A DNA stretch of 64,000 nt from positions 40,276 to 104,275 of the forward strand of contig JACXVB010000010.1 of NCBI GenBank assembly GCA_014763615.1. The letters are read 5' to 3'. Position 1 is the stretch's first letter, and every line of letters begins with the position of its first letter. The notes under the pieces were generated by a model. That model searched no databases and was not told the origin of the DNA. It saw only the letters and a list, made by a program, of their open reading frames with translations. The translations under genes and the position numbers were made by a program. Shown here piece by piece: positions 10,020 through 20,158 of this stretch. This DNA comes from Sphingobacteriales bacterium. Lineage in GTDB: Bacteria > Bacteroidota > Bacteroidia > Sphingobacteriales > Sphingobacteriaceae.

Positions 10020-10065
10020 ACAAATAAAATTGACTAAATTTGTCATGAATTTAAAAGTCAATTTT

Positions 10066-11112
10066 ATGTTACATAAAATTAAATCAGCCAGAAAGCAGAA
10101 ATCTCTTAAAATAAGAGAGCTTGCAGAGGCTTTAAAAGTAGATTCCTCTTTAATTAGCAAATTTGAATCTGGAGTTAGGAAACCCACAAAAGAGCAGACA
10201 ATCAAACTGGCGCATCTTTTAGGTTTAGACGCACATGAACTATTAGTTGATTTACTAAGTGAGCAAGTTGTTGATCAAATTGGTTATGGAAATTTTGCGT
10301 TAGAAGTACTTTCTTTAGCAGAGGATAAAGTAAAATATAGCTTAAAAAACAGGGATAATGTTAAAAATAGCTTATCAAAAATATTAAGTGATATTGATCT
10401 CTTGAAAGAGAAATTGGTTCAATTTAGAAATTTGGAGAGCTATCGTATTACTGAGGCATTAGAATTAGAGTACACCTTTGAGAGCAATCGAATTGAAGGA
10501 AATACGCTTACTTTAAGAGAGACGGATTTAGTAATCAATGAAGGGATGACCATTTCTGGAAAAAGCATGAGAGAACACCTAGAAGCCATTAATCATAAAG
10601 AGGCTTTGGTGTATTTAAAAGAGCTAATTGCTAAAGATTCTGATTTTTCTGAAAGAGATTTATTGCAGCTTCATGCCTTAATTCTTAAAGGAATTGATCC
10701 AAAATATGCTGGTAATTATAGAGATGTACAAGTTATGATTAGTGGAAGTAAGCATTTGCCACCACAGCCTTATATGATCAAAAAGCAAATGGAAGATTTA
10801 TTTTTTTGGTATCAGGCGCATAAAAGGGATTTGCATCCGGTTGTTTTAGCGGCTGAGTTAAGTGAGAGGTTAGTAACAATTCATCCTTTTTTAGACGGTA
10901 ATGGAAGAACTTCTCGTTTAATCATGAATTTAATTCTTCTGAAAAATGGTTATGTAATTGCTAATATAAAAGGAGATATTGAGAATAGAATGAAATATTA
11001 CCAAGCTTTAGAAGATGCACAGGTTTTGGGCGAAAAGTCGCATTTTCATTTATTTGTAGCAAAAGCAGAACTTCGGGCCTTAGAAAGATATTGCTCAATC
11101 TTGGGAATTTAA
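10066..11112 (+). CDS. HTH-Fic family protein (probable AMP transferase)
   Basis: About 348 residues from the ATG at 10066, chosen because it begins the helix-turn-helix (MLHKIKSARKQKSLKIREL); ATG 10045 and TTG 10030 are in frame upstream. An XRE-type HTH occupies residues ~1-65. A Fic core follows: the inhibitory-helix motif SNRIEGN lies before it, and the catalytic HPFLDGNGRTSR is complete (His, Asn, Arg all present). An N-terminal inhibitory motif marks a class II, self-inhibited Fic enzyme, and these usually transfer AMP to protein targets. A TAAATTTG -7-like box lies at 10034-10041. It sits between rpsJ and rplC, an unusual place. The target is unknown. Confidence 0.88.
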   Translation: MLHKIKSARKQKSLKIRELAEALKVDSSLISKFESGVRKPTKEQTIKLAHLLGLDAHELLVDLLSEQVVDQIGYGNFALEVLSLAEDKVKYSLKNRDNVKNSLSKILSDIDLLKEKLVQFRNLESYRITEALELEYTFESNRIEGNTLTLRETDLVINEGMTISGKSMREHLEAINHKEALVYLKELIAKDSDFSERDLLQLHALILKGIDPKYAGNYRDVQVMISGSKHLPPQPYMIKKQMEDLFFWYQAHKRDLHPVVLAAELSERLVTIHPFLDGNGRTSRLIMNLILLKNGYVIANIKGDIENRMKYYQALEDAQVLGEKSHFHLFVAKAELRALERYCSILGI

Positions 11113-11294
11113 TTCATTTCGGATTTATAGAGCAATAAATGAGTAAAAATTATTTTTAAGCGCTAATTCAATGATTCTCAACTTCGGTTTAATAAACCTT
11201 TTGGTATCAATAAGATTTTAAATGCACTTTTAACCTATCGCTAAAAGGTAAACTCTTTATTTCTTTATCTAGCATCTTTTCTATCTTAGCCAAT

Positions 11295-12548
11295 ATGAAA
11301 ATCGGAATCATTGGTTTAGGAGATATGGGTAGATTATATGCTCGTACTTTTGCTAAGGCAGGTTTAACGGTAGCAGGTTGTGATCTTCCAGACCGAAAGC
11401 TTGCTTTATTAGAAGAATTATCTCCTTTAGGTATAGAAATTTTAGATGATGCGAAAGAAGTAGCGAATACCTGTGATTTTATTTTTTATGCTGTTGAGGC
11501 TGAGAAAATTGAACAAGTGGTAGCCAATGCTGGCGAGGCAACCAAAGAGGGGGCCATTGTTACTGGGATGACTTCTGTGAAAACTCCAGAAGTGGCTGCC
11601 TTTGAAAAATATCTTCCCGCACATACAGAAATTATATTGACTCATGCTTTGCATGGCCCGGGTTTTGAAACTAAAGGACAAAAATTGATTGTTGCTCCAC
11701 ATCGGATTTCTTCCGAAAGTTATCAGAAAGCACTCCACATTCTCAAAACTTTAGAATCTGAAATTATTGAGCTGAAAGATTTTCATCAACATGATCAAAT
11801 TATGGCCGATACCCAAGCGGTAACTCACATGGGTTTTGAAAGCATGGGTACTGCCTGGAAAAATGCGGGTACTTATCCTTGGGAAAGTGGTGCTTATGTT
11901 TCTGGAATAGATAATGTAAAAATTTTAACAACGCTCAGGATATTCTCTTACAAATCGCACATTTATGGTGGTTTAGCAATCTTAAACCCTTATGCGTCTA
12001 AACAAATTGAAGCTTATGCGCAATCAGAATCAGCATTATTTAAGATGATGATTCAAGAAGACGAGCAGAATTTCAGGGAAAGACTTTATCAAGCCAGAGA
12101 TTTTGTTTTTCATGGGCAACATGATCTGATTTTGTTTGATGATGCCATCATGAAAGAATTCAGTATCGGTACAAACAGCGCCTTAGCAAAACCTAATTCT
12201 CATTTAAGCTTATTAGCGATGGTGGATGCTTGGTATCAATTGCAGATTAATCCTTATGACAATTTAGTGGGTCAAACTCCGCCATTTAAACTGCGATTAG
12301 GGATTGTAGAATATCTTTTCAAAAACGATGAACTGTTAGAAGAAACCATTCAGACCGCTTTATATGATAAGAGCATTAGAGGTGATGATTTGGAATTTCA
12401 TACAGCGGTTAGAGAGTGGGCTTCCATCATCAAATATAAAGACCTGGAAGGTTATAAGGCTCATTTCAAAGCGGCAAAAGATTTCTTCGAACCTTTATTA
12501 GAAAAAGGAAGAGAACAAAGTGCCCTTTTGATTAAACGGCTGAGTTAA
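11295..12548 (+). CDS. Prephenate dehydrogenase, TYR1-like (NADP type)
   Basis: 417 residues. The N-terminal Rossmann motif GIIGLGDMGRLYARTF (~4-19) binds the cofactor. The body has THALHGPGFETKGQ and IMADTQAVTHMGFESMGTAW, then YPWESG and a helical dimer region with NPYASKQIEAYA and QARDFVFHG. From memory these blocks match the fungal Tyr1 prephenate dehydrogenase (NADP+) better than the short bacterial TyrA. The role would be prephenate to 4-hydroxyphenylpyruvate in tyrosine synthesis. No aromatic pathway genes are adjacent. Family is fairly sure; the substrate is inferred. Confidence 0.82.
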   Translation: MKIGIIGLGDMGRLYARTFAKAGLTVAGCDLPDRKLALLEELSPLGIEILDDAKEVANTCDFIFYAVEAEKIEQVVANAGEATKEGAIVTGMTSVKTPEVAAFEKYLPAHTEIILTHALHGPGFETKGQKLIVAPHRISSESYQKALHILKTLESEIIELKDFHQHDQIMADTQAVTHMGFESMGTAWKNAGTYPWESGAYVSGIDNVKILTTLRIFSYKSHIYGGLAILNPYASKQIEAYAQSESALFKMMIQEDEQNFRERLYQARDFVFHGQHDLILFDDAIMKEFSIGTNSALAKPNSHLSLLAMVDAWYQLQINPYDNLVGQTPPFKLRLGIVEYLFKNDELLEETIQTALYDKSIRGDDLEFHTAVREWASIIKYKDLEGYKAHFKAAKDFFEPLLEKGREQSALLIKRLS

Positions 12549-13205
12549 GATTAAACTTATCGTTTGAAATAGTTAAAATCATCTTATAAATTAGGGTTTT
12601 CATTACTTTAATCAAATAGTAGAATCTAAGGAAGTCAACTGTTCTGATTGGTAAATCAACTTCAGATTGAAGATTGGTGAGATGCTGATAAAGCTAACTA
12701 TATGGCTTTAAAAAATGTGTGATGTTTATAGAGATTTTTGAGAAGGGTATCGCTAGGGAATGATGTCACCACCCTCACATTCGGGTAACTTCTTTTAAAA
12801 CCAGTGTTTTTGAGATAAAGATTCGAGGTAAAAAAATCATTGCTTTATGAAGATAGATTCAATATCTCGAATCGGGCATTAATGGAATAATCTTGTTAAA
12901 TCTTGGGACTTAAATTTAAATGGAGGTTTTCAGCCTTTAAAGAGTTGATTTTTTTAAATTCTTAAACATCTGAAATCCCTATAAATATTAATGAATCTTA
13001 TCTGTAAACTGGAAATTCTTAAGGGTCTTTTGAATGGTATTTTTAGCTTTTATAAAGCTTTTTTACGGTAAACCACTTGGTAATGTATTACTTATCTTAC
13101 TATTCATTGATGGTTCATTTAGATGGCGTCAACTTTCTTTAATACAGGCAGAAAACAAAAGGATTAAATTTCTTTAAAAAATTATGAAAAATAAATTCAT
13201 AAGTG
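12549..13205. other. Long gene-free stretch before the rplC promoter
   Basis: About 660 nt without a supportable ORF, AT-rich, with scattered stops in all frames. The rplC promoter lies at its right end. The length is unusual inside a ribosomal protein cluster and may be the scar of the insertion that separated rpsJ from rplC. Confidence 0.45.
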
Positions 13206-13236
13206 TTTGATAATTAATAAGACTTTCCTATCTTTG
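13206..13236 (+). promoter_or_regulatory. Promoter of the rplC operon
   Basis: -33 TTTG at 13206-13209, 19-nt spacer, -7 TATCTTTG at 13229-13236, an exact match to the Bacteroidota consensus. It replaces the promoter normally found before rpsJ. Confidence 0.8.
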
Positions 13237-13270
13237 CCGTCCCTTTTGGGGATATTGTATCCACCTTGAA

Positions 13271-13289
13271 CGAAGCCCTACTGCTTCGA
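13271..13289 (+). promoter_or_regulatory. Leader hairpin before rplC
   Basis: CGAAGC-N6-GCTTCG hairpin in the roughly 70-nt 5' leader of the rplC transcript. It is a candidate autoregulatory site, of the kind ribosomal protein operons use for feedback by one of their products; the binding protein is not identifiable from sequence. Confidence 0.4.
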
Positions 13290-13311
13290 TGGGTGTTAAT
13301 TAAATAAAGAA

Positions 13312-13929
13312 ATGTCAGGAATTATTGGAAAAAAAGTAGGAATGACCAGCATTTTCGACGCAGACGGTAAAAACATACCTTGTACTGTGATTGAAGCTGG
13401 ACCTTGTGTAGTAACACAAGTTAAAACCATCGAAAATGATGGCTACACAGCAGTGCAGTTAGCTTACGATGAGAAAAAAGAAAAAAACACTACTGCTTCT
13501 TTAAAAGGTCATTTTGCAAAAGCGGGTTCTACACCTAAGCGTAAGGTGGTAGAATTCAAGTATTTTACAGAAGAGAAGACTTTAGGAGAGACTGTTGATG
13601 TTAATCTTTTTGTAGAAGGAGACTACGTGGATGTAGTGGGTACTTCTAAAGGTAAAGGTTTTCAAGGTGTTGTAAAACGCCACGGATTTAGCGGTGTGGG
13701 AATGCAAACTCACGGGCAGCATAACCGTTTAAGAGCTCCAGGTTCATTAGGTGCATCTTCATTTCCTTCAAGAGTATTTAAAGGAATGAGAATGGCCGGA
13801 AGAACTGGTGGTTCAAGGGTGAAAGTTCAAAACCTTCAAGTTGTGAAAGTTTATGCAGAGCAAAATTTATTGGTAGTAAGCGGATCTATTCCGGGCGCTA
13901 AAGGTTCGTACGTATTAATTGAGAAGTAA
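13312..13929 (+). CDS. rplC: 50S ribosomal protein L3
   Basis: 205 residues, full length. The conserved start [15 protein letters not shown] and the loop [20 protein letters not shown] that reaches toward the peptidyl transferase centre are both intact; the latter holds the glutamine methylated in many bacteria. It is the first gene of the long rplC-rplQ run, and rplD starts directly after its stop codon. Confidence 0.98.
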   Translation: MSGIIGKKVGMTSIFDADGKNIPCTVIEAGPCVVTQVKTIENDGYTAVQLAYDEKKEKNTTASLKGHFAKAGSTPKRKVVEFKYFTEEKTLGETVDVNLFVEGDYVDVVGTSKGKGFQGVVKRHGFSGVGMQTHGQHNRLRAPGSLGASSFPSRVFKGMRMAGRTGGSRVKVQNLQVVKVYAEQNLLVVSGSIPGAKGSYVLIEK

Positions 13930-13930
13930 G

Positions 13931-14560
13931 ATGGAAGTTAAAGTATTAAACGTCTCAGGAAAAGAAACAGGTGCCAAGGTGCAACTGTCTGAGGATATCT
14001 TCGGTATCGAGCCAAACGATCATGCAATTTATTTAGATGTTAAACAATATCTAGCTAATCAGCGTCAAGGAACTCATAAGTCTAAGCAACGTAATGAGAT
14101 TGCAGGTTCTACCCGTAAGTTATACAAGCAAAAAGGAACAGGTGGTGCAAGAGCAGGTGGTATCAAATCTCCATTATTTAATGGTGGAGGTAGGGTTTTT
14201 GGGCCTCAGCCACGTGATTACAGCTTTAAGCTAAATAAGAAATTAAAATCTTTGGCTCGTAAATCAGCATTAGCCTATAAAGCAAAAGACAATAGTGTAG
14301 TTGTATTAGAAGATTTCAACTTCGATACTGCCAAAACTAAGAACTTTGTAAGCTTATTAGGAGCATTAAACTTTGGTGGAGAAAAAACATTATTGGTTCT
14401 TCCTTCAGTAAATCAAAATGTTTATCTATCAAGTAGAAACATACAAGGTACAAAAGTAATCACTGCTGATGAGTTAAATACATATGATGTATTAAACGCA
14501 GGAAAATTAGTATTAACTACCGGTTCGGTAAAAACATTGGAGGAGGCACTAGCTAAGTAA
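13931..14560 (+). CDS. rplD: 50S ribosomal protein L4
   Basis: 209 residues from ATG 13931, immediately after the rplC stop. A TTG 12 nt upstream is in frame but gives a non-conserved extension. Conserved: the exit-tunnel loop [22 protein letters not shown] and the [14 protein letters not shown] segment. L4 represses its own operon in some bacteria; the leader hairpin upstream of rplC is a possible site (inference). Confidence 0.97.
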   Translation: MEVKVLNVSGKETGAKVQLSEDIFGIEPNDHAIYLDVKQYLANQRQGTHKSKQRNEIAGSTRKLYKQKGTGGARAGGIKSPLFNGGGRVFGPQPRDYSFKLNKKLKSLARKSALAYKAKDNSVVVLEDFNFDTAKTKNFVSLLGALNFGGEKTLLVLPSVNQNVYLSSRNIQGTKVITADELNTYDVLNAGKLVLTTGSVKTLEEALAK

Positions 14561-14561
14561 T

Positions 14562-14852
14562 ATGGAAATTTTAAAAAAACCTGTATTAACAGAAAAAGCT
14601 ACTGTGTTAACTGAAAAATTGAACCGTTACATTTTCCAGTGCGATCACAGAGCGAACAAATTACAAATCAAGACTGCTATTGAAGCCATGTATGGAGTAA
14701 CTGTAGAATCAGTAAATACCATGGTAGTAGTAGGTAAATTAAAAACCAGATCTACAAAAGCAGGGATGGTTTCAGGTAGAGCTGCAAAGATTAAAAAGGC
14801 AGTAATTACCTTAAAAGAAGGTGAAGTTATTGACTTTTATAGCAATATTTAA
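14562..14852 (+). CDS. rplW: 50S ribosomal protein L23
   Basis: 96 residues. It starts MEILKKPVLTEKATVL and has the conserved ANKLQIKTAIEAMYGVTVESVNT block. L23 lines the exit of the peptide tunnel and docks trigger factor and SRP. One base separates it from rplD, so translation is probably coupled. Confidence 0.97.
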   Translation: MEILKKPVLTEKATVLTEKLNRYIFQCDHRANKLQIKTAIEAMYGVTVESVNTMVVVGKLKTRSTKAGMVSGRAAKIKKAVITLKEGEVIDFYSNI

Positions 14853-14859
14853 TTGAATT

Positions 14860-15684
14860 ATGGGCTTAAGAAAATTTAAACCAGTAACCCCAGGAACACG
14901 TTTCAGAGTTGGTGCTGATTTCACAGAAATCACCACTCGTACTCCTGAGAAGTCTCTTGTTGTAAAAAGCAACAAGTCTGGCGGTCGTAACAATACTGGT
15001 AAAATGACTATGCGTTATATCGGTGGGGGTCACAAGCAATTGTACCGATTAATAGATTTTAAACGCGATAAGAAAGATATCCCCGCAACAGTAGCAACTA
15101 TAGAATACGATCCAAATCGTACTGCCCGTATTGCACTGTTAAACTATGCTGATGGTGAGAAGAGATACATCTTAGCTCCAGAAGGTTTGCAAGTTGGACA
15201 AACTGTAATTTCTGGAGATGCTGTAGCACCTGAAGTAGGTAACACCATTAAATTGGCAAACATTCCTCTAGGATCTATTATTCACAATATTGAATTAAAT
15301 CCAGGAAGAGGTGGTCAGATAGCAAGAAGTGCTGGTTCTTACGCTCAATTAGCAGCGAGAGACGGTAAATATGCAACTGTTAAAATGCCTTCAGGTGAAA
15401 CTCGTATGATCTTAGTGACATGTACTGCAACAATAGGTACAGTTTCTAACTCAGAGCATGCAAATGAAGTGTTAGGAAAAGCTGGAAGAAAACGTTGGTT
15501 AGGTAGAAGACCTAGAGTAAGAGGGGTAGTGATGAATCCTGTGGATCACCCAATGGGTGGTGGTGAAGGAAGATCATCAGGTGGTCATCCACGTTCTAGA
15601 AAAGGCTTATTGTCTAAAGGTTTTAAAACCCGCGACAAAAAGAAATATTCAAATCGTTTCATCATAGCTAGGAGGAAGAAATAA
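14860..15684 (+). CDS. rplB: 50S ribosomal protein L2
   Basis: 274 residues, canonical length. The C-terminal segment [14 protein letters not shown], with the conserved histidine near the peptidyl transferase centre, is intact, as are [18 protein letters not shown] and [22 protein letters not shown]. The stop codon overlaps the rpsS start region, so the genes are tightly coupled. Confidence 0.98.
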   Translation: MGLRKFKPVTPGTRFRVGADFTEITTRTPEKSLVVKSNKSGGRNNTGKMTMRYIGGGHKQLYRLIDFKRDKKDIPATVATIEYDPNRTARIALLNYADGEKRYILAPEGLQVGQTVISGDAVAPEVGNTIKLANIPLGSIIHNIELNPGRGGQIARSAGSYAQLAARDGKYATVKMPSGETRMILVTCTATIGTVSNSEHANEVLGKAGRKRWLGRRPRVRGVVMNPVDHPMGGGEGRSSGGHPRSRKGLLSKGFKTRDKKKYSNRFIIARRKK

Positions 15685-15950
15685 TGGCTCGTTCGATTAA
15701 AAAAGGACCTTATATAGATCATAATGTAGAAAAGAAAGTTTCTACAATGAATGAATTAGGAAAAAAGACTGTGATTAAAACATGGTCAAGAAGATCAATG
15801 ATTTCTCCGGATTTCGTAGGTCATACATTTGCAGTACACAACGGAAATAAATTTATTCCTGTTTATGTAACTGAAAACATGGTTGGTCACAAATTAGGAG
15901 AGTTTGCTCCAACCAGAACATTTAGAGGTCACGCTGAAAAGAAAAAATAA
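15684..15950 (+). CDS. rpsS: 30S ribosomal protein S19
   Basis: 88 residues. Conserved blocks are [36 protein letters not shown] and [18 protein letters not shown]. It binds the 30S head with S13. It starts at the last base of rplB. Confidence 0.98.
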   Translation: MARSIKKGPYIDHNVEKKVSTMNELGKKTVIKTWSRRSMISPDFVGHTFAVHNGNKFIPVYVTENMVGHKLGEFAPTRTFRGHAEKKK

Positions 15951-15957
15951 TTAAGCA

Positions 15958-16320
15958 ATGGAAGCAGTAGCAAAATTAAATAATTGCCCCACTTCACCTC
16001 GTAAAATGAGACTGGTTGTTGATTTGATCAGAGGAGAACGTGTAGAAAAGGCACTTTATATTTTAAAATTTACCAATAAAGAAGCGGCAATAAGAGTTGA
16101 GAAATTATTATTATCTGCTATTAAGAATTGGGAATCAAAAAATGAGGGTCAACGCCCTGAAGAAGCGCAACTATTTGTGAAAACAGTGATGGTTGATGGT
16201 GGTCGTCAGTTAAAGCGTTTAAGACCAGCACCACAAGGTCGTGGATACAGAATTCGTAAGCGTTCTAACCATGTAACTTTGGTAGTAGATAGTAAGAATG
16301 TTGAACCTCAAACTAATTAA
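15958..16320 (+). CDS. rplV: 50S ribosomal protein L22
   Basis: 120 residues. It has the N-terminal [14 protein letters not shown] and the beta-hairpin [23 protein letters not shown] that lines the exit tunnel and holds macrolide-resistance positions. Seven bases separate it from rpsS. Confidence 0.97.
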   Translation: MEAVAKLNNCPTSPRKMRLVVDLIRGERVEKALYILKFTNKEAAIRVEKLLLSAIKNWESKNEGQRPEEAQLFVKTVMVDGGRQLKRLRPAPQGRGYRIRKRSNHVTLVVDSKNVEPQTN

Positions 16321-16329
16321 GAAGTAGAA

Positions 16330-17115
16330 ATGGGACAAAAAGCTAATCCAATAGGACTCAGATTAGGAATCATCAAAGGATGGGATTCTAACTGGTATGG
16401 CGGTAATAACTACGCTGATAAATTAGTTGAGGACGAGAAAATTCGGAAATACCTTTCGGTTCGTATTGCTAAAGGTGGTATTTCTAAAGTCGTTATCGAG
16501 AGAACTTTGAAACGTATCACCGTAACTATTCACACTGCCCGTCCGGGTATTGTAATTGGTAAAGGTGGTCAAGAAGTTGATAAGATAAAAGAAGAGTTGA
16601 AAAAACTGACAAAAAAGGATGTTCAAATCAACATTTTCGAAATTAAGCGTCCTGAGTTAGATGCACAATTAGTTGCTGATGGCGTTGCAAAACAACTAGA
16701 AGCTAGAATCTCTTTTAGAAGAGCGATGAAAACTTCTATTGCCGCAACTATGAGGATGGGTGCAGAAGGAATTAAAATCATGTGTTCTGGTCGTTTAGGT
16801 GGAGCAGAGATGGCTCGTAGTGAGCAATATAAAGATGGAAGAACACCATTACATACATTAAGAGCTGATATAGATTATGCTTTAGGCGAGGCTTTAACCA
16901 CTTATGGAAAAATAGGTGTTAAAGTGTGGATTTGTAAAGGCGAGGTTTATGGTAAGAGAGATCTTTCTCCAAACATAGGTGCAAACACTGGTAAAGGCGG
17001 AAAGCCTGAAGGAAATTTTGGTTCAAGAGGTGGAGATCGTAATGATCGTGGAGATAGAAAAGGTGGAAACCGAGGTGGAAATAGAGGCGGAGCACCAAGA
17101 GGAAAAAGAAATTAA
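16330..17115 (+). CDS. rpsC: 30S ribosomal protein S3 with Gly/Arg-rich tail
   Basis: 261 residues. The type-2 KH domain ([18 protein letters not shown]) and the C-terminal [23 protein letters not shown] are intact, so mRNA-entry helicase function is expected. After the usual end near residue 215 comes a tail of about 40 residues rich in Gly, Arg, Asp and Asn, with several RGG-like units ([17 protein letters not shown]). Such tails often bind RNA non-specifically; the function here is not known. Confidence 0.97.
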   Translation: MGQKANPIGLRLGIIKGWDSNWYGGNNYADKLVEDEKIRKYLSVRIAKGGISKVVIERTLKRITVTIHTARPGIVIGKGGQEVDKIKEELKKLTKKDVQINIFEIKRPELDAQLVADGVAKQLEARISFRRAMKTSIAATMRMGAEGIKIMCSGRLGGAEMARSEQYKDGRTPLHTLRADIDYALGEALTTYGKIGVKVWICKGEVYGKRDLSPNIGANTGKGGKPEGNFGSRGGDRNDRGDRKGGNRGGNRGGAPRGKRN

Positions 17116-17146
17116 AACTATCGTTTAACGATTTAAGATTAAAGTA

Positions 17147-17569
17147 ATGTTACAGCCAAAAAGAACGAAGTTCAGAAAAATGCAAAAAGGCAGAATGAAA
17201 GGCCTAGCCACCCGTGGTTCAGAACTTTCATTTGGATCTTTCGGTATAAAATCATTAGAAGAATGCTGGATCACCAGCCGTCAGATAGAAGCCGCTCGTA
17301 TCGCCGTAACCCGTTTCATGAAACGTGAAGGTCAGGTATGGATTCGTATTTTTCCTGACAAGCCCGTTACTAAAAAGCCTGCAGAGGTACGTATGGGTAA
17401 AGGTAAGGGAGCCCCAGAATATTGGGTTGCCGTAGTAAGACCAGGAAGAATCCTTTTCGAGGCAGAAGGTGTGCCGTTTGAAGTAGCTAAAGAAGCTATG
17501 CGTCTAGCTGCACAAAAATTACCGATTCAAACAAAATTTGTAGTACGTAGAGATTACGTAGAAGCATAA
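17147..17569 (+). CDS. rplP: 50S ribosomal protein L16
   Basis: 140 residues, canonical. It starts [19 protein letters not shown] and has the conserved [24 protein letters not shown] and the [21 protein letters not shown] loop next to the A-site tRNA elbow. Its stop overlaps an upstream ATG of rpmC. Confidence 0.98.
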   Translation: MLQPKRTKFRKMQKGRMKGLATRGSELSFGSFGIKSLEECWITSRQIEAARIAVTRFMKREGQVWIRIFPDKPVTKKPAEVRMGKGKGAPEYWVAVVRPGRILFEAEGVPFEVAKEAMRLAAQKLPIQTKFVVRRDYVEA

Positions 17570-17580
17570 TGATAACAACA

Positions 17581-17793
17581 ATGAAATACTCAGAAATAAA
17601 AGACCTGTCTAACGAAGAAATCGTTACCAGAATTCAGGAGGAAAAAGCAACTTTAACCAAATTAAAGTTTGCTCATGCAGTTTCTGCAATAGAAAACCCT
17701 ACAAGAATTAACAAGACGAGAAAAGTTGTTGCTCGTTTGAAAACGGAATTAACTCAGCGTCAAGCGATAAGCTCTTCTGAAAGTAATTCATAA
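17581..17793 (+). CDS. rpmC: 50S ribosomal protein L29
   Basis: 70 residues from ATG 17581 ([15 protein letters not shown]), which matches where the family begins; ATG 17569, overlapping the rplP stop, would add four residues. Two-helix coiled-coil protein near the tunnel exit, with the conserved KFAHAV and [19 protein letters not shown] region. Confidence 0.94.
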   Translation: MKYSEIKDLSNEEIVTRIQEEKATLTKLKFAHAVSAIENPTRINKTRKVVARLKTELTQRQAISSSESNS

Positions 17794-17807
17794 TTTTTAA
17801 AGTCGAA

Positions 17808-18062
17808 ATGGAAAGAAAATTAAGAAAAACAAGAATTGGGTTAGTGATGAGCAACAAGATGGATAAATCTATAGTTGTAGCGGTAGAAAGAAAAGTGAAG
17901 CACCCAATTTATGGTAAGTTCGTAAAGACGACTACCAAATTTATGGCTCATGACGAGAAAAATGATTGCGGTATCGGCGATACCGTTCTGATCATGGAGA
18001 CACGTCCGCTGAGTAAAAATAAGAACTGGAGATTAGTTGAAATTTTAGAAAGGGCTAAGTAA
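17808..18062 (+). CDS. rpsQ: 30S ribosomal protein S17
   Basis: 84 residues, OB-fold. Conserved: [45 protein letters not shown] and the end of the family signature [23 protein letters not shown]. It is one base away from rplN. Confidence 0.97.
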   Translation: MERKLRKTRIGLVMSNKMDKSIVVAVERKVKHPIYGKFVKTTTKFMAHDEKNDCGIGDTVLIMETRPLSKNKNWRLVEILERAK

Positions 18063-18063
18063 A

Positions 18064-18432
18064 ATGGTACAACAGGAATCAAGATTGAATGTTGCCGACA
18101 ATTCTGGAGCTAAAGAAGTTTTAGTGATCAGAGTGCTAGGCGGTACCGGTAAAAGATATGCCTCTATTGGTGATAAAGTGGTGGTTACTGTAAAAAGTGC
18201 ATTGCCATCAGGAAACATCAAAAAAGGAACTGTATCTAAAGCCGTAGTGGTAAGAACTAAAAAAGAAATCAGAAGAAAAGACGGTTCTTATATCCGTTTC
18301 GACGACAACGCAGCCGTATTGTTAAACGCTCAGGATGAGCCTAGAGGAACTCGTATCTTCGGTCCGGTTGCCAGGGAGTTGCGTGAAAAACAATTCATGA
18401 AAATCGTATCATTAGCGCCGGAGGTTTTATAA
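18064..18432 (+). CDS. rplN: 50S ribosomal protein L14
   Basis: 122 residues, the exact family length. It has [26 protein letters not shown] at the start and [25 protein letters not shown] near the end. It forms an intersubunit bridge and contacts L19 and L3. Confidence 0.98.
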   Translation: MVQQESRLNVADNSGAKEVLVIRVLGGTGKRYASIGDKVVVTVKSALPSGNIKKGTVSKAVVVRTKKEIRRKDGSYIRFDDNAAVLLNAQDEPRGTRIFGPVARELREKQFMKIVSLAPEVL

Positions 18433-18433
18433 T

Positions 18434-18769
18434 ATGGAAAAGAAAAAAAACATCAAACTAAACATCCGTAAAGGAGATTTAGTAAAAGTGATAGCCGGAG
18501 ACTCAAAGGGTCTTCAAGGTAAAGTATTAGAAGTACTGTTGAAAGAAAACAGAGCTATTGTTGAAGGAGCTAATCTAGTTTCTAAGCATACTAAACCTAA
18601 TGCAGCTAATCCAAATGGCGGTATCCATAAAATGGAAGCCCCAATTCATATTTCTAACTTAATGTTGATTGATCCTAAATCGGGTAATGCAACAAGAATA
18701 GCTAGAAAAAGAACTGAAGACGGAAAATTAATCAGAATAGCTAAAAAATCTGGGGAGGAAATTAAGTAA
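18434..18769 (+). CDS. rplX: 50S ribosomal protein L24
   Basis: 111 residues. The KOW motif [22 protein letters not shown] is followed by the conserved [35 protein letters not shown]. It is an assembly initiator of the 50S subunit. Its stop shares a base with the rplE start. Confidence 0.97.
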   Translation: MEKKKNIKLNIRKGDLVKVIAGDSKGLQGKVLEVLLKENRAIVEGANLVSKHTKPNAANPNGGIHKMEAPIHISNLMLIDPKSGNATRIARKRTEDGKLIRIAKKSGEEIK

Positions 18770-19338
18770 TGGCTTACGCACCAAGATTAAAAAATAAATA
18801 TAAAGAGGAAATTGTAGTAGCTCTTAAGGATAAATTCCAGTATAAGAGTGTCATGCAAGTACCTAAGTTGCTTAAAATTGCTATCAACCAAGGTGTTGGA
18901 GCAGGCGTAACTGATAAAAAAGTTGTTGAATCTGCAATTACCGAATTAACAACCATTACCGGTCAGCAAGCAGTTGCTGCGAAGTCTAAGAAAGATATTT
19001 CAAACTTCAAATTGCGTAAAGGAATGCCAGTTGGTGTTCGTGTAACTTTACGTGATAACCATATGTATGAGTTCTTAGATCGTTTGATCTCTGTTGCTCT
19101 ACCTCGTATCCGTGATTTTAAAGGTATTAATGATAAGGGTTTTGATGGAAAAGGAAACTATACATTAGGAGTTTCTGAACAAATTATCTTCCCTGAGATC
19201 AATATCGATAAAATCAACAAAATTCAAGGTATGGATATCACTTTTGTAACTACAGCAACTACTGATGTAGAAGCCTTAGAGTTATTGAAGCAATTCGGTT
19301 TACCATTTAAAAATCATAACATCGTTCATAATGGCTAA
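18769..19338 (+). CDS. rplE: 50S ribosomal protein L5
   Basis: 189 residues. It binds 5S rRNA and the P-site tRNA. Conserved: [43 protein letters not shown] and [19 protein letters not shown]. The last eight bases overlap the rpsN start. Confidence 0.98.
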   Translation: MAYAPRLKNKYKEEIVVALKDKFQYKSVMQVPKLLKIAINQGVGAGVTDKKVVESAITELTTITGQQAVAAKSKKDISNFKLRKGMPVGVRVTLRDNHMYEFLDRLISVALPRIRDFKGINDKGFDGKGNYTLGVSEQIIFPEINIDKINKIQGMDITFVTTATTDVEALELLKQFGLPFKNHNIVHNG

Positions 19339-19600
19339 AGAAGGAATAAAAGCTCGCGAATTAAAGCGTCAAAAAATGGTAGCAAAATATGCTACAAAAA
19401 GAGAAGCGTTAAAGGCTGCGGGAGATTTTGAAGGTTTAGATAAATTACCAAAAAATTCTTCTCCGGTACGTTTGCACAACCGTTGTAAATTAACTGGACG
19501 CCCAAGAGGTTATATGCGCCAGTTCGGTATTTCTAGGGTAACATTCCGTGAAATGGCCTTAGCTGGTAAAATTCCAGGGGTAAGAAAAGCCAGCTGGTAA
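19331..19600 (+). CDS. rpsN: 30S ribosomal protein S14, zinc-independent form
   Basis: 89 residues, the long form. The conserved [27 protein letters not shown] block keeps only one of the cysteines, so the CxxC zinc ribbon of the short form is absent. The start ATG lies inside the end of rplE. A 143-nt gap with its own small repeats follows. Confidence 0.97.
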   Translation: MAKEGIKARELKRQKMVAKYATKREALKAAGDFEGLDKLPKNSSPVRLHNRCKLTGRPRGYMRQFGISRVTFREMALAGKIPGVRKASW

Positions 19601-19743
19601 TCAAATAAGTAGAAAGTAAAAAGCATAAATTTAAAAGTACATAATCTTTTGACTTTTAGCTTTGAGTTTTTTAATAAAAGAATTTCACAGATGGAAGGTC
19701 TTTGCTAGTTAGCATAATGAAACCACCATCATAAACAATAATA
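19601..19743 (+). other. 143-nt gap between rpsN and rpsH
   Basis: An unusually large gap in a run where most neighbours touch. It contains AAAGT/ACTTT-rich partial inverted repeats (for example AGTAAAAAGC near 19614 and CTTTTGACTTTTAGC near 19645) that can form a weak hairpin. No TAnnTTTG box is convincing. It may be a decayed repeat or an internal regulatory leader. Confidence 0.4.
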
Positions 19744-20142
19744 ATGCACACAGATCCAATCGCAGATTATCTTACAAGAGTAAGGAATGCCATCAAGGCC
19801 AACCACAGGGTTGTAGAAATTCCTGCATCAAACCTCAAAAAGGAAATTACCAAAGTACTTTTTGATAAAGGTTACATTACAAACTATAAGTTTGAGGATA
19901 ATGATGTTCAAGGCACTATCAAAGTAGCTTTAAAATATCATCCAATAACTAAAGTTCCGGCTATTCGTAGCATCGCGAGAGCTAGTAAACCAGGTTTGAG
20001 AAAGTATGCAGGTATGGGCAATATGCCAAGAGTATTAAATGGTTTAGGAATCGCTATCATGTCAACTTCTAAAGGTGTAATGACCGATAAAGAAGCGAAG
20101 CAATTAAATGTTGGCGGTGAGGTTTTATGTTACGTTTACTAA
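19744..20142 (+). CDS. rpsH: 30S ribosomal protein S8
   Basis: 132 residues. It starts MHTDPIADYLTRVRNA. The C-terminal signature GLGIAIMSTSKGVMTDKEAKQLNVGGEVLCYVY is complete, including the STSKG loop that binds 16S helix 21. In enterobacteria S8 represses the spc operon; no equivalent site is evident here. Confidence 0.98.
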   Translation: MHTDPIADYLTRVRNAIKANHRVVEIPASNLKKEITKVLFDKGYITNYKFEDNDVQGTIKVALKYHPITKVPAIRSIARASKPGLRKYAGMGNMPRVLNGLGIAIMSTSKGVMTDKEAKQLNVGGEVLCYVY

Positions 20143-20158
20143 TTAGGAGGAGAAAGAG

